From Triatoma infestans (taxonomy: Eukaryota > Arthropoda > Insecta > Hemiptera > Reduviidae), in assembly GCA_011037195.1 (NCBI GenBank), contig JAAEAF010001529.1, positions 1-64,000 of the forward strand: DNA of 64,000 nt. The letters run 5' to 3'. Position 1 is the first letter of the stretch; each line of letters begins with the position of its first letter. The position numbers were made by a program, and so were the translations under genes. The notes beneath the pieces are model-generated. The model ran no database searches. It was given only the letters and a program-made list of their open reading frames with translations, and was not told the DNA's origin. Positions 25,201 through 36,400 of the stretch are shown here, piece by piece.

Positions 25201-28200
25201 ACACAAGTTGTAAGATTTATGGATTAATAATTAAAAAAAAATTATTTTCTATTAATTATTCGCAGTAATTTTTACCAGAAACTTAGGAGACAGTTTTTGA
25301 GAATTTCTGATCAAAAATTGTATATTTCCTTTTTTAGTATAAAATTTTTTCGAGAAAATAGATATTAAGAGCATCGCTGCTGGGCAAACTATATTCTCAT
25401 TTTTTTGATAAGTGATATTTCAAAAAAAGATTTATTTCATTTGTTTATCGAATGTCCTGCTTATTTTAGTATTAGAGAAAAGTATAAAGACAAAGTAACT
25501 TTCGGTTTGCCTTATGTTCTTATCCAGAGTACTAAATTCACTATAAAAATTGTATTTTGCTTTTTGTATGAATGTTTGATTCTGAGAGAACAATTACAAA
25601 ATTAAAAATTAATGGATCTGGTTATTTATTTGCTGGTATTATTATGATAGTGGAAATAGCGATATTAATAACAACAATACAATGAAATTTAAAAAAGAAA
25701 AAAGAACTATCGTATACATTTCTGTCTAAATGTTAATACTTTGTTTCAGTAATTCAAACCACTTTATAGTGCTTGTGGAATATTTAATGACAGCAAAAAT
25801 CTTATTGAAAGCAGTTTGTCAAATGTATTATTTTTAATATATTATATTATACAATATATATTTGATTCATTCACCCGAACAACGTTGTAACCAACAATTT
25901 TTTTGAAAGTGAGTTAAAGATGGAACAACGATGCATCTGTTATCCTGCATGCGATGGTAAACTTAGTTCATACAGAAAATAAAAGATGGCACCTTAGTTA
26001 ATATTTGAATGTATGCTTAATAGAACAACGTTATTCTACAAACAATATGGCTGACTGTGCTGCTGTTTCCCTAACAAGAAGTGATCAAAAAAGACTCAAT
26101 AAAGGTAAAAGACGGAAAGTGCATCTTGATAATTGGAAAGAAGAAAGGCACTGAAGGACAGCGGATGCCCATATATTTCGAAAAGGAAGCAACCTGTTCC
26201 TGGAAAACTACCACCAAGTGGGGTAAGTAGAACAACGTGCATAAATAATGCAACTGCGAAAAAAAGTGGTTTTCTGGTTTGTGTGATGGAAAGTGAAGAT
26301 TTCAAGGATCTTAGCATTCTGGATACCAGCTTAAACAAAGGCTCGTTCAAAATAACAGAATATTCATGGCTTCAAATGTCATTCGACGACCCCACTACAC
26401 TTAGAGGAAGAAAAACTCACAACATTTTACAACCATGGGTGCATCACTGCATAGGAAAGAAGAAAAGAGGAACTAGAAATATAAATTTGCCAGTGATGAG
26501 CATTTCAGTTTTTCCAGTTTTACCAATCAAGAGTGCGAAAAAGAAAGATCTATTGGACATGTGTCAATATATTCCTGCTGAAAAAAGGGTTTTTTATGAA
26601 AACCTAATAAGTGAATAATGTTTCGCACTCCAGTGTTTAACAGTTTTTGTGGTCTTTGAAGTTATAGTGAACAACCAACAATATTTCAATGAAAATCAAA
26701 CACTGCACTTGGGTAGAATTTTGATATTACTGTTCATATTCTTTTTCATTTAAATATATATTTAATTTGTAAATTAACAGCTGTGTTCTATTTATATTGT
26801 TGCACATTTCAAATAATATTGTGAGTGTAATTAAGAAGTACAACGTTGTAACTATCCACATACAACGTTGTTCCTGCTAGAAAAATTTTGATTTTGTTAT
26901 TAGTCAGATGTAATTTAAGATAGTGTGTTGAAACCTTTACATTGCATTGATTAATGATAGTGTTACCTTCCTTATCCAGTTTATGTACACAACTAATAGT
27001 AGTTAAGCATTAAACAGTTTTTTGTTCTCCTGTAAAATTTACTTTTTGTTGGATACAACGTTGTTCGGGTGAATGATTCATTTAAAGAATACGGGAAAAA
27101 GGGGCCGGATGTTGTTGTAGTTGTAATGAGCATGGACTTGTAACAGTTCGAGTCCCTCGTAATAACATAAATTTGAAATTCGTATAAAAAATGTTAACAG
27201 TAAAGTAGGTGCTTCCGCCCCCATCCAAGACATCTAATAATTCTGTGCCCGCCTGAAAAAATTACTATTACTATACTTTTTATTTATTGTAAATTTATAT
27301 TTATTTCGTCTTATTTCCGTTTCTTTTGGAATTATAAGTGTAATACTCGCAGCAGTATTTGGTATTTAAGTCCTAAAAGTCAAAAAAATAACTATTCTAG
27401 TCTGTTAGAAACATTAAAGGAAAATTAAAGTATCTTATGAACATTCTAAGTTTCAACAAATCAATCAATCTCTATTTTAAAATTGTGGTAGAGAATTTAT
27501 TCTTTAGAGTTACTAGATTTTTTAAGTTTACATGTGAAGGTACCTCCATTCTAGGACATATGAGTTGATAATGTTCTTATATCTGTTTTAATTAAACAGA
27601 AGATATCTAGTGTATTTTTAAAGAATGTTTAAACAATGAATACGGTTTTTTAGTAGCCCTATCTCTAAAAAAAAAATCTCTTTTTTAGAACTTTTAAGGG
27701 TGAAAACTAAGTTTCTGGACAGACTGACGCAAACGCTCCGCATCGTCATCGAATTAAAAGAGAATTATTGTCAAAATTCTACATAATTAGGCGACTTTCT
27801 CTTAATGCAATTCTCTTGACTTTTTTTTAAGACGCCTCCACATCTGTGGGTCACTGGCGCTTGGAGGATTCTCAGGGCACTGCTACCTGGACCCAAATCA
27901 GGGACCCCTATGTTCCCCTCCTACTGCTATCACTTATAGTTAGTCCCAACCTTATTAAAATCTGATCATGATAAATTTTGTCCAGAATTCGACGTTTTAA
28001 TAAATGTTTAGAAGCCTTCAATGATATACCGGTCTTTTAGATTTACGGTCATTTTCATGAAAAACACTTGAGTTTCCGGGTTGAGACCGAGTCAGTGGCT
28101 TGCTAGAAACCGATGCTTTGCTTACATTGCAATGAGCTCTTCAAGGTCGTACCATCTTGAAAGGTAATGGTTCATTGCCCCTTTATCTCTCAAGGTGAAA

Positions 28201-30960
28201 GGACCCTGAAGAAGCTCATTGCAATGTGTGGGCGAAACATCGGTTCCTACCAAACTACTGACGCGATCTCAACCTGGAAACTCAAGTGGTTTTCAGTATA
28301 TCGGTTGTGAACAAACTCTATAATGAAATGTTGCTTAGGAAAAACTTGACATATTGCTCCCTCCAGAACTCCCTAAAAATCTATTTTCTCTAAATTCAAC
28401 ATTCAATTCCATTTTGAATCTAAATTCAAACAAAAAGAATGGTTGTTACTTGAGTAATTATTTTGCCAAATTTCTTCTCGGTGGGGTCTTAGATAAAATC
28501 GCTGAAAAAACAAAATTTCAGTCAAATCTGTTTCATATTAACTGATTGTCTGCAACTCACGATTTCATAGTACATTTCTTTCTCCTTAAGATTATTTAAG
28601 TGGTGGGATTCACTGAAATCGCACTTTAAAGAGAAGTCTAACGGTCGCCCCCTTCCACAATAACGGAACCATTCCCTTTCTCAGAAAATGTTTCACATAA
28701 AAATGATGAAATATATATGAATAGCGCATATACAAGTTCAAGAAAATAGTTGAAACTGTTTTTGACAAATCCTTTCAAAAAAATGTTACTTCGAAATAAG
28801 GGATTTTGACTGAAACTGGGCCCTTCGATGACACCCTAACGGAATATAAATGTTCCGGTGATTTTTCAGTTTTGAATTATGTTATTCATATGCCCGTAAG
28901 GGGGGAGTGGAGTAGCGATTTTATTCAGAAATCGCTGAAGTCGGCGTTGTCGCGGCTACCCCAGCCTAACAACACCATCAACACTTTCACCCACATTCTC
29001 CAAAAAGGCTGCAGAAATAAGTAGGTAATTGTGGAATTCTACATGGGTTTAGCATGCCCTCAAATTTACCTCACTACTTATAGTAAGAATTATTTACATA
29101 ACTCAGGGACGTCTTCTCTGGTGTTCATGTCATTCAGAGTACGTCCAAAGTTTAAAATTTTCACTCTTGTTTATGTTATAATGTAAAAGGGTGTGTGTAA
29201 CAATTACAGGTTCTATATATCTATTAATTAGAAAAGTGTGCTGGCTAACAGGCGTCTTTTAACCAGGGGGTTTTAATGAATGCTAACTTTGAACACCAGG
29301 AGACCCTGACTTACACATCGTTCACTTTACAGACAACTGCATTAATATGCATGCAAACCTAACACCCATTTTAAAGCCTACATTAATAACCACTCTCTTT
29401 ACTCATCTAATATGTAACACATACATACTTTTCAAATACACGCATATATATGTATATGGTCGCAATAATAGAGATAGATTGAGGGTGAAATCACTTTTTG
29501 GACAATGGAATCCCTTAACATGTGTTTTAGGTGATAAATCAATTTGAAGCTTGAACATGATCGGATTATTTCCTCTTACATTTTGTGTGTGAGAGAAAAT
29601 ACAAATGTTGAACATCTCACAAAATGAAATACTAATAACCACAAGAGATTTTTTCCGTGATAGTATTCTGCATATCGACCGATTTCGGAAGTTCATCTGG
29701 TTTCACAATGGGTGATTAACAGTATGTTATCACTGACATGAACTTTACACACATTCTCTGTGAATCTAATTCACCATAGCCTTACACACTTTTCCAACGG
29801 CCCAATCTATGGTTAACAAGGATTAATTACAAATCTAATCGGAAGGCTTTTTAAATAATGGACACTTTTTTTACTGGTATTATTGGTGTAATTATAATTG
29901 AAATCACCATTTGTATCCATAAAATATATACTTTTTTTTTTTTTATGAAAAAACATATGTACAAAGAGTACAAAAGATAATAATCAAGGCTTTTCAATTC
30001 CCCCCCCCCCATAGCATGATTTTCACGAAGAATAGAGTACTTTTTTGTCAATTGTTTAACTTAGAATTTAAGCAATCATAATTTTATTTACAATTCACCT
30101 AATCAATCTAATGAAGTAGGTACACATACTAGGTATATCTTGAATATTCCTAAGCCACATTTCTGACACTTTTAGGAATATTCTTCCTAAACATAAATTC
30201 TTTCAAAATTTAAGAAAGCATTTATAGTTAGTCACAGAGGTATAAATTTTATTTATAAAATAATATAATTTTTTCCTAGATATATGTGCAACAGCTGACA
30301 ATTTAAAATTGTAATTATTAAATGGAGCAACTCTCGACAATAGTGCTAATGTTATTTTAGGATTTTGGCTTGCTAAACTTCTGTTCTACTCCACAGTATG
30401 TCTCAACACCAACTGAGGGACTAGACCAACACAACATTCGTGTGCCAAGGCATTATGCCAGGCCCTATGTTAAGGCATCGTACCAATTTCATTGCAGATT
30501 TCTTTCTTTTTACTTTTTTTTTAAAATTCCGAAAGAGTTATAATTTTTTTAGAGCTAAAATCAGTTTATCTCTGGTGGGTAAATATAAAGTAGAACCAAA
30601 AAGAAATAGTAAACAAAATATAAATAAATGATAGAAACTTTGGAATCCTTTATCAAAATAATAAAGTTAACAAAGAAACACTTGGTATTAAATAAATTCA
30701 AAAAATTTAACGGAGTTAAACAAAGGTTGGGGTACAATACCCTTTAACGATTTTTCCACCCCTTAATAAGAGCATTGATTAGATGTAAGTAAAGTTTGTT
30801 TCCTTTTTTTTTTATTTTTTTTTTTAATAAAATAATTTTTATTACATACCAAATCTTTATGCAGATCTTTGCTAATGAAAGATGTTAATTTCACTGTACC
30901 TATAAAAATAAAAAATAAACCTAATAACACTGACAAACTTCTTAAAACGACGGATCCCAT
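19915..30960 (-). CDS. TMEM35A: TMEM35-family (DoxX-like) membrane protein
   Basis: TMEM35A (NACHO) is an ER-resident chaperone for nicotinic receptor assembly in vertebrates; the family has a DoxX-like four-helix fold. Four exons join in phase: 30960-30850, 23746-23608, 22676-22576 and 20022-19915 (459 bases, 152 aa plus stop; vertebrate members are about 150-170 aa). Residues 7-25 form TM1 (SLSVLLGLFFIFIGTVKLT), with the family word GTxKLT. TM2 covers about 66-84 (VIGGLELICGLAMALIPIV), TM3 about 89-103 (NITLLLLMVMAVYSHYMV) and TM4 about 115-128 (LVFFFMLTGRMVID). The tail is Lys/Gln-rich and hydrophilic. Family membership is firm. The choice of TMEM35A over TMEM35B is less so, and the substrate in this organism is unknown. 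The first intron is 7.1 kb and holds several mobile elements. A GC-rich patch and GT repeat lie just upstream of the start. Confidence 0.88.
20480..21085 (-). repeat. Abundant noncoding repeat in TMEM35A intron 3
   Basis: Reverse-oriented partial copy or copies: on the minus strand the words CAGTTTTCTGCGATTTTCTT, CCGGAAGTACTAC and GGATTTTTCAGGC recur in the family order. No ORF. Confidence 0.55.
22171..22202. repeat. (AAT)n microsatellite
   Basis: About ten uninterrupted AAT triplets in TMEM35A intron 3. Confidence 0.9.
22725..23058. repeat. Near-perfect tandem duplication, 167-bp period
   Basis: Two head-to-tail copies, each from TGTAAAGTGATGCTATAATT to ACTTGTATTTATCGCTG, almost identical (one short T/A-run difference). 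They lie in TMEM35A intron 2, about 50 bases upstream of exon 3 on the minus strand. The lack of divergence means a recent duplication. Confidence 0.9.
23885..24050 (-). mobile_element. tRNA-derived SINE, copy 2
   Basis: Minus strand: TTAGCTAGCTCAGTGGTAGC (box A region) and GGGTTTAATCCCAGTA (box B region, one change), then the shared body with CACACTGTCCGATG. Body truncated relative to copy 5. Lies in TMEM35A intron 1. Confidence 0.65.
24474..24698. repeat. Fold-back of two hammerhead-like repeat copies (A and A')
   Basis: Two near-identical arms of about 98 bases, inverted, around a 27-base centre (24474-24572 and 24600-24698). Each arm carries CTGAAGA, one T, the stem-loop GGGC-GAAC-GCCC, GAAA, then CCGGTC (plus arm, 24629-24658) or CCGATC (minus arm, 24544-24516). 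The centre is made of repeated GTTGACAACTGTCACACA-like words. Beyond the plus arm, TCCAGCACTGCGGAACCAAC matches the tail of copy B. Confidence 0.7.
25870..27073. mobile_element. Internally deleted DNA transposon with 28-bp TIRs
   Basis: Terminal inverted repeats start TTCACCCGAACAACGTTGTA and agree at 27 of 28 bases. A TGATTCA target duplication lies at 25863-25869 and 27074-27080 (its length is ambiguous by a base or two because it overlaps the TIR end). The palindromic word ACAACGTTGT recurs inside (about 26839 and 26866, with weaker forms near 25924 and 26024), as expected of transposase-binding sites. Length 1204 bp. Sits in TMEM35A intron 1. Confidence 0.8.
26048..26618 (+). pseudogene. 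Transposase-like remnant, N- and C-terminal parts only
   Basis: ATG at 26048 opens MADCAAVSLTRSDQKRLNKG then KRRKVHLDNWKEERH and a stop after 35 codons. The frame is then picked up in +1 by a 161-aa ORF (26133-26618) containing CPYISKRKQPVPGKLPP and, at the end, KKKDLLDMCQYIPAEKRVFY. A basic start with an NW word and a KKxDLLxxxxYIP end near the stop resemble orphan transposon proteins common in insect genomes (recollection of the pattern, not a search). The centre, where a catalytic domain would lie, is too short, so the copy is presumably non-autonomous. Confidence 0.5.
27110..27260 (+). repeat. Possible tRNA-like SINE fragment
   Basis: ACAGTTCGAGTCCCTCG at about 27147-27163 resembles a Pol III box B with a weak box A-like stretch upstream. 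No close relative elsewhere in the window; weak. Confidence 0.2.
27829..27930 (-). mobile_element. tRNA-derived SINE, copy 3 (truncated)
   Basis: Only the body and 3' end of the family remain (AAGACGCCTCCACATCTGTG through the CAGGGCACTGC region on the plus strand); the tRNA-like head is missing. In TMEM35A intron 1. Confidence 0.55.
28070..28312. repeat. Fold-back repeat with CCTGAAGAAG ... GGGCGAAAC words
   Basis: Two arms of about 80 bases, inverted (about 28070-28155 and 28205-28308). The right arm contains CCTGAAGAAGCTCATTGCAA then TGTGTGGGCGAAACATCGG. The left arm is its imperfect reverse complement, ending in TTGAGTTTCC on the outside. The word order resembles the hammerhead-like family, but the stem is different and a separate family is likely. 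Confidence 0.6.
28590..29000 (-). repeat. Abundant noncoding repeat in TMEM35A intron 1
   Basis: Reverse-oriented copy: on the minus strand GTTATTGTGGAAGGGGGCG, TGTGAAACATTTTCTGAG and the ATTTCAGTGAATCCCAC-type words follow the family order. No gene. Confidence 0.45.
29640..29705 (-). repeat. Hammerhead-like repeat, copy I (decayed)
   Basis: On the minus strand: CCAGATGAACTTCCGAAATC, then GGTCGATATGCAGAATAC and a CACGGAAAAAATCTC tail, matching the copies at 24.5 kb. Confidence 0.4.
30142..30183. repeat. 12-bp perfect inverted repeat
   Basis: GAATATTCCTAA and TTAGGAATATTC around an 18-base loop, in TMEM35A intron 1. Function unknown. Confidence 0.7.
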
Positions 30961-31055
30961 AGCGCCGCGCCCCTAACCGACCCCTTGCTATGTTTATTCC
31001 CAATTTGGTGGGTGGCGTGGGGGAGTGTATGTGTGTGTGTGTGTGTGTGTGTCAA
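30961..31055 (-). promoter_or_regulatory. Probable TMEM35A promoter region
   Basis: Immediately upstream of the TMEM35A ATG the sequence turns GC-rich (GCGCCGCGCCCCTAACCGAC), unlike its surroundings, and is followed by a GT microsatellite at about 31029-31053. This fits a promoter or 5' UTR, but no core motif is decisive. Confidence 0.4.
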
Positions 31056-33413
31056 CCTCAACTGAAAACGCATGCGTTCCGAATTATGTAAGAGACATGC
31101 GTCAAATATTTATTCTTTTTATAAATATATATTTTTAAAAATTTCATATAAATGTTTATATTTTGATTGAAATATCAGAAAAGAGAGCGATCTTTCAACT
31201 AAAGATAACAAATGAAGACTGACAACAATGGGTGCACTGAAAAAAAAATTATGTTTTGCGGTTAAAAGAAATAAATACATAGTGAGCTAATAAATAAATA
31301 AATGGTTTAACGTTGAACGTTGACTGGTTTTGACCTTCTACTTTAGATGTGATTAAGATTTTAAAAGACTCCCTGATCAATTCGACTAGCAGAAATGCAT
31401 GGATAAGACGACGTATAGTGCAATAACAATTTCAGTATCCTAAATTCTTCAAATTAAACATTATTATTATGGCTGTGAGCTTATATCTCATAAATCTTCT
31501 TTTCTTTAATTCATATCGGTTTCTGCCACAGACAGAAAGCCGATAAAGGTCAGAATTAAAGAAAAGAAAAATGCCATGTCTGATAACTCTTTCCAGCAAT
31601 TATATACCTATAGTAGGTTCTAAGTATCTGGTTTTGCCAATTTCAATAGATTTATTTTGTATGTTACTTCAAAATAAACATAACTCGTTAATTATTGCAC
31701 CAGATTAAAAAAAAAAAAAATTCATACGGTAAACAATAATAGTTGTAAATATATAGAATTTTTGTGACCAAGTTGAATAAATTGCTGGATACTTTATGTA
31801 GTTTCGTTTCAGATAAGAAGAAAACAAAAAAATTATCGGTCAAGCTTCGATAACATACTTTGTCCCCATATCTGATTTGGTTTCCATAATAAAACAAAAA
31901 TCAAAATAAAAAAATATAAAATAAAAAATAAAAATGAATAAAATAAAATTCAATAAAAAACAAATAATTTTTGCAATATTGTTTGTTCAATATTATTTTG
32001 ATTTATAGGAAATTTTATATTTATTATTTTTGTTGTGTATGTTTTGCTCTGTCATGATATGATGGCTTTTGTCGAAAGCTTGACCAAGAAATCGGCTTCT
32101 TTTTTATCCTTCATGCTTCCTAAGTAACCTTCACGAAAATACTTTTGACATTCTGTCCCTCGGATTGTGAGGTCCTCTGATTCTGAACTTTTTGTTTAGT
32201 CTAAGCCTAAGTTTGGCCCAAATTGCAACGGGCTTCTTCAGGGTATTTGCCTGGCTTAGTTTTTAAACACACACGGTGTTACTGTACAATCTAATTCTAC
32301 AAAATTGTAAATTTATAATTAGATGCCCTCGCCAAATTTAATATTATACAATTAATCGCACAATAGGGGAAAGCGTCAGAAATAATTAGCAACAATCAGG
32401 CAAAATTAGTTCTAAAGATAATAGTTTACAATAAAATTTCAAAATAACACAATAAATTTTTTTTTTTACTTTCACAAATAGAAATCTGAGATTTAAGAGC
32501 AAATCGAAGTTGTAAATGTAGACTTGAATCGTTGAGGTGTAAGGTTGAGCATCGTTACTAGTAAAATCAAGCCCAACATTGCTTGCTTTCTGTCCAACAC
32601 CGGTTTCGTGTGACGCCTACTTTTAGTATTGGCAGTTCGTTTTTGCTATACTGGTGATTAAGTAGCGATAAACACTGAAACTTATTTGCAAGCGCCATAA
32701 AGCATCTCCTGATGATGGGTGGTCGTCTAAATCCGTTCTGAGAGATATCATAAAAAGAGCAAGCTAAAACGTCAACTATATAAACCTACTTACACACCAA
32801 CATAAATCATGGAAAAGTCAATAGTAACAAAACAAAAATTGAGTTAATATGTCTAAACTTATCATTTCTAAACTATTCTTTTCAACCTTAATAAACTACA
32901 GCTTTATTAATTGGGAAAATTTTTCGTAATTTTGAGGTTTTATAATGCCTTGAAGCGTAAATAGCTTCTACTTATTGTATCAGAAGTGAGAATTAAATAA
33001 ACACTTCAATAATTATAAGTTAATAACTAATTTTTTCATCGGTGAAGGTAGTTTAAGAAGACCCTTACAGCAATCTCGAAGAAAACCAACTGTTCATAGA
33101 CCATAAAGCGAGAAATGCCTTGAAAACTGGTCTAAAATAAATATTGCTACATCAAGTTGGAAAGGAGACTTTTAGAAACAATTTGAAATATAACCATATT
33201 AGACGCGATTGATACATCAAATACATAATCAAAGCATTGAAAAAAAGAGAAATTCCAACTTTTTTATAGGGTCTCAGAAAATGTTAAAATAACAATGATT
33301 TACAAATTACAATCATATGTATATTTACATCTTACAGAAAGATAAAAAAGGATTATTACAGCTTTTATAAATCCAAAATAGTACTGAACGTGATCATCTT
33401 CAATTCATTTAAC
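31056..33413. other. Intergenic region between TMEM35A and CLP1
   Basis: AT-rich. Holds a decayed CCTGAAGAAG-type word on the minus strand near 32237 (relative of the 28.2 kb fold-back) and a decayed hammerhead-like word CTCCTGATGATGGGTGG at about 32707. Nothing coding recognised. CLP1 ends just beyond. Confidence 0.4.
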
Positions 33414-36400
33414 TCAATGACTATCCATAAATTGTACTTCTGATAATAATAGTAGCGTATCCGGTAGTGGTCTCGGTTGCGGTGAAAGAACTGTAACTGT
33501 GTGCATTTCTAGATCCACATTAGTTCTGAAAATAGAATTCCCCAAATTTTCATTAGTTACAAAAATCAGTGTCACAGTAAATACATATCTCATGATACCA
33601 ATGGTTAATAATTTTTAAAATATTTAAACATAAAAACATATAAAACCAACATTCAAGTAATTAAAAGGAAACATTCCAAGTTAAAAATTCAAAAAACAAA
33701 AACTTTTTTCCTTACACGCATATATATCCAGCGATATTAGTTGTGATAACGTCATCTTCCGGGGACGTTGCAAAGCTTACCGCAAGTAAATGATGAAGTA
33801 AGTGAAGACCTACAATGAAATTAATGTCGAAATATTAATTCTAAATGTGATTGTAAATAAATCCCAAGTTTCGACCTTTCAACATTCGGCCAGCACAAAA
33901 TTGTATGCAAAGTATGATACAAACTATCTGTTAAAATGGAGTCAGATCTGTAAAATTAAAATTAATCAAGTTAGTTTTTAATATTTTTAACTGGAAACAT
34001 TAATATGCGGGGCAGAGCTGAAATTGACCAAAATATTATCCACTAGGGAAAGAATCTTACCTGATTCATGAAAATTTTGATTTACGAGTGCCATAAGAAT
34101 GGAACTTGGTCGTAAATTGGCACTAAAATATTGCCAAAAGAAAAATAAGAGAAAATAAAAAAAGTAAGAAAAAAAACAACAACATTATTAGAACAATTCT
34201 AAGAGTTTCACAATTTACTTCATCTCTAGAAAGCACTGGCCAGGGACTCCTAATATATTCCCACAGATTTTTATAATTACAAATCTAACTTTTCCCTATG
34301 CTTATTTTATGTTCACTAAAGGTCCCAAAATTTCAAATAGAGTTGGCTTTACCAATAGTTAATTATATCTTAAATTATTTCAATTGAAATGTAAAGACAG
34401 ACTTCCTTAAACCGCCCTATGGTTACCGCTAAAATAAAATAAAAATGCCTAATACAGGTTACTTCTCCTTGGACGAGAGGTTAATATTAACTTGCAGCAA
34501 AATTTACTTAACTAAATAAACTCATAGATCCTGCAAATGACGCTGCAAGTGTTATTTTTAATACTATTACCTTTTAAAAAAAATATAATTAGCTATCCTT
34601 GTATTAGAATAGAATAAACGTATTTGATAACAAAAGCACGTTTTACATAACCATTCATCCTAAAGAAACTGTGATTCCACAATTATAATGAAAACAGAAG
34701 TTTCTACTGTGCAATATAAGAAAACCAAGATTTAACCCAATTATTTTCCTAATTTCTTAGCTAGAAAGAAATAATACAGATTCACAACGCTCCTGTATTT
34801 TGGATAACTTACCTGATGCAAACCAATCATATACTGCGATAAATTTAAAACAATTCGGCTATGGAACGCAATTAATGCATCCTAATGCATTATTGGCCAA
34901 CTTACGATACTTGCCGGCCAAACTGACAAATTCACCTAAAATCTATCATTTCTCATTTCATAAAATCAAACAACATCGAACTAACCAAAACTCTTTCGTA
35001 AATCCAATTATAATAATAATTCAATATAATAATAATTACTGGCGCTAATGATCTCACAAGTTGATGCGCCCAAAACCAGGAAAAAAGCTATAAAACAGTC
35101 ACAAAAAAACAAATTCACACCGCACCTAAAGCCTCTAAATTTGAACTGCATATTCCAGATTTTTTTTTTTTTTGCGCATCGTCAGCTAAGGTCATTAGCC
35201 TTTCGAATATTTTTTTTGTTCTTCTCGATCCGTTTACTGCCCAGTCAGGTCCAGAACTAATGTTCATAATTTCTACAACTTCTACAATTGGTTGTTTGTA
35301 AGTGCTAAAGGCATTTTTTACAAAAAAAAAAAACGGAATATGCAATTAAGATTTAATTTACTTTTAGAAATAAAACTAAAGGAACTATTTGGAAATATTA
35401 TTATTGTACAAATGTGAAATTAATTACCTGGTTGTACATGTACGAGTTTTGTCATATTATCGTCTGCTTTCATTCCAAGAGGCATACAAGAATCTGGAAG
35501 AGGAGGAGCTCCAATTTTGTAAATTTTCAGTTCTGAGAATTTTACATCAAAGCTATGTGGATGAAGTGGAGTTTTTAATCCATAAAAATATTGACGAACC
35601 CGACTGTCTCGTGTTTCTCCCCGGAACTTCTTAGTTCTTTCAACAACCTAGAATAGAAAAATGATTTTTGAACTATCTAGCAATTTTTTTTTTCTTTCTA
35701 TAAGGGGATATGCACTGCGATCTGAAAGATCTATTGTGCCCCTGGAGCCTTCTCAGTGCACTGCCGGCCTCCAGGCAGTGTTCTCAAGGTACAAACAACC
35801 CTGCCGGCCCATCACACGGCAGTGAGGTTCTTAGGAAGATAAAATCTAAAAGTAACGTGCCGGATTTAAACCCGGGACCTCCATGTTGCTAGTCCAGCGC
35901 GCTACCAATGAGCTAATCCCTTCCTTTGCTAGCAATTAATAATGAATACATCATTATTACGAGATATTTCATTCAAATTTTTACTTACACCACCACTTTT
36001 TGGAAGTAGTACAACTTTGACAAACGTAGGCATATCTCTTACAAGTTCATTGTACAGTTTCTCTTGATCAAGGACTAGTATGATGTCAACCTCAAATGCT
36101 TGAGCAGCATGCGTCACCTGCTTATAACCATCCCCTTTTACCCAACCGCATGTATTGATTATTAAACCAGATGTGTTAGCTGAAAGAAAGAAAATACATT
36201 TAAATTAGGCTGTTATAATAATTAAATTCAAAATATTCAGTGGAAGCATTTCAATCACTTTGCCTATATGAGAATATGCAGTAGTATTTACGGCACAAAT
36301 CAATTTTGAGGAGGTAGAAAAATCTGATCCGAAGTATAGTTAGAAAGGAAAACATAATTTATCTTATAGCTTTCTTTGGCAAACTAATTTATTTACTATT

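Noticed and set aside
34800..35260. Two ORFs of 70-82 aa inside CLP1 intron 6
   Set aside because: CLP1 exons 6 and 7 join in phase without them and the protein aligns to its family with no gap; the ORFs lack any recognisable motif.
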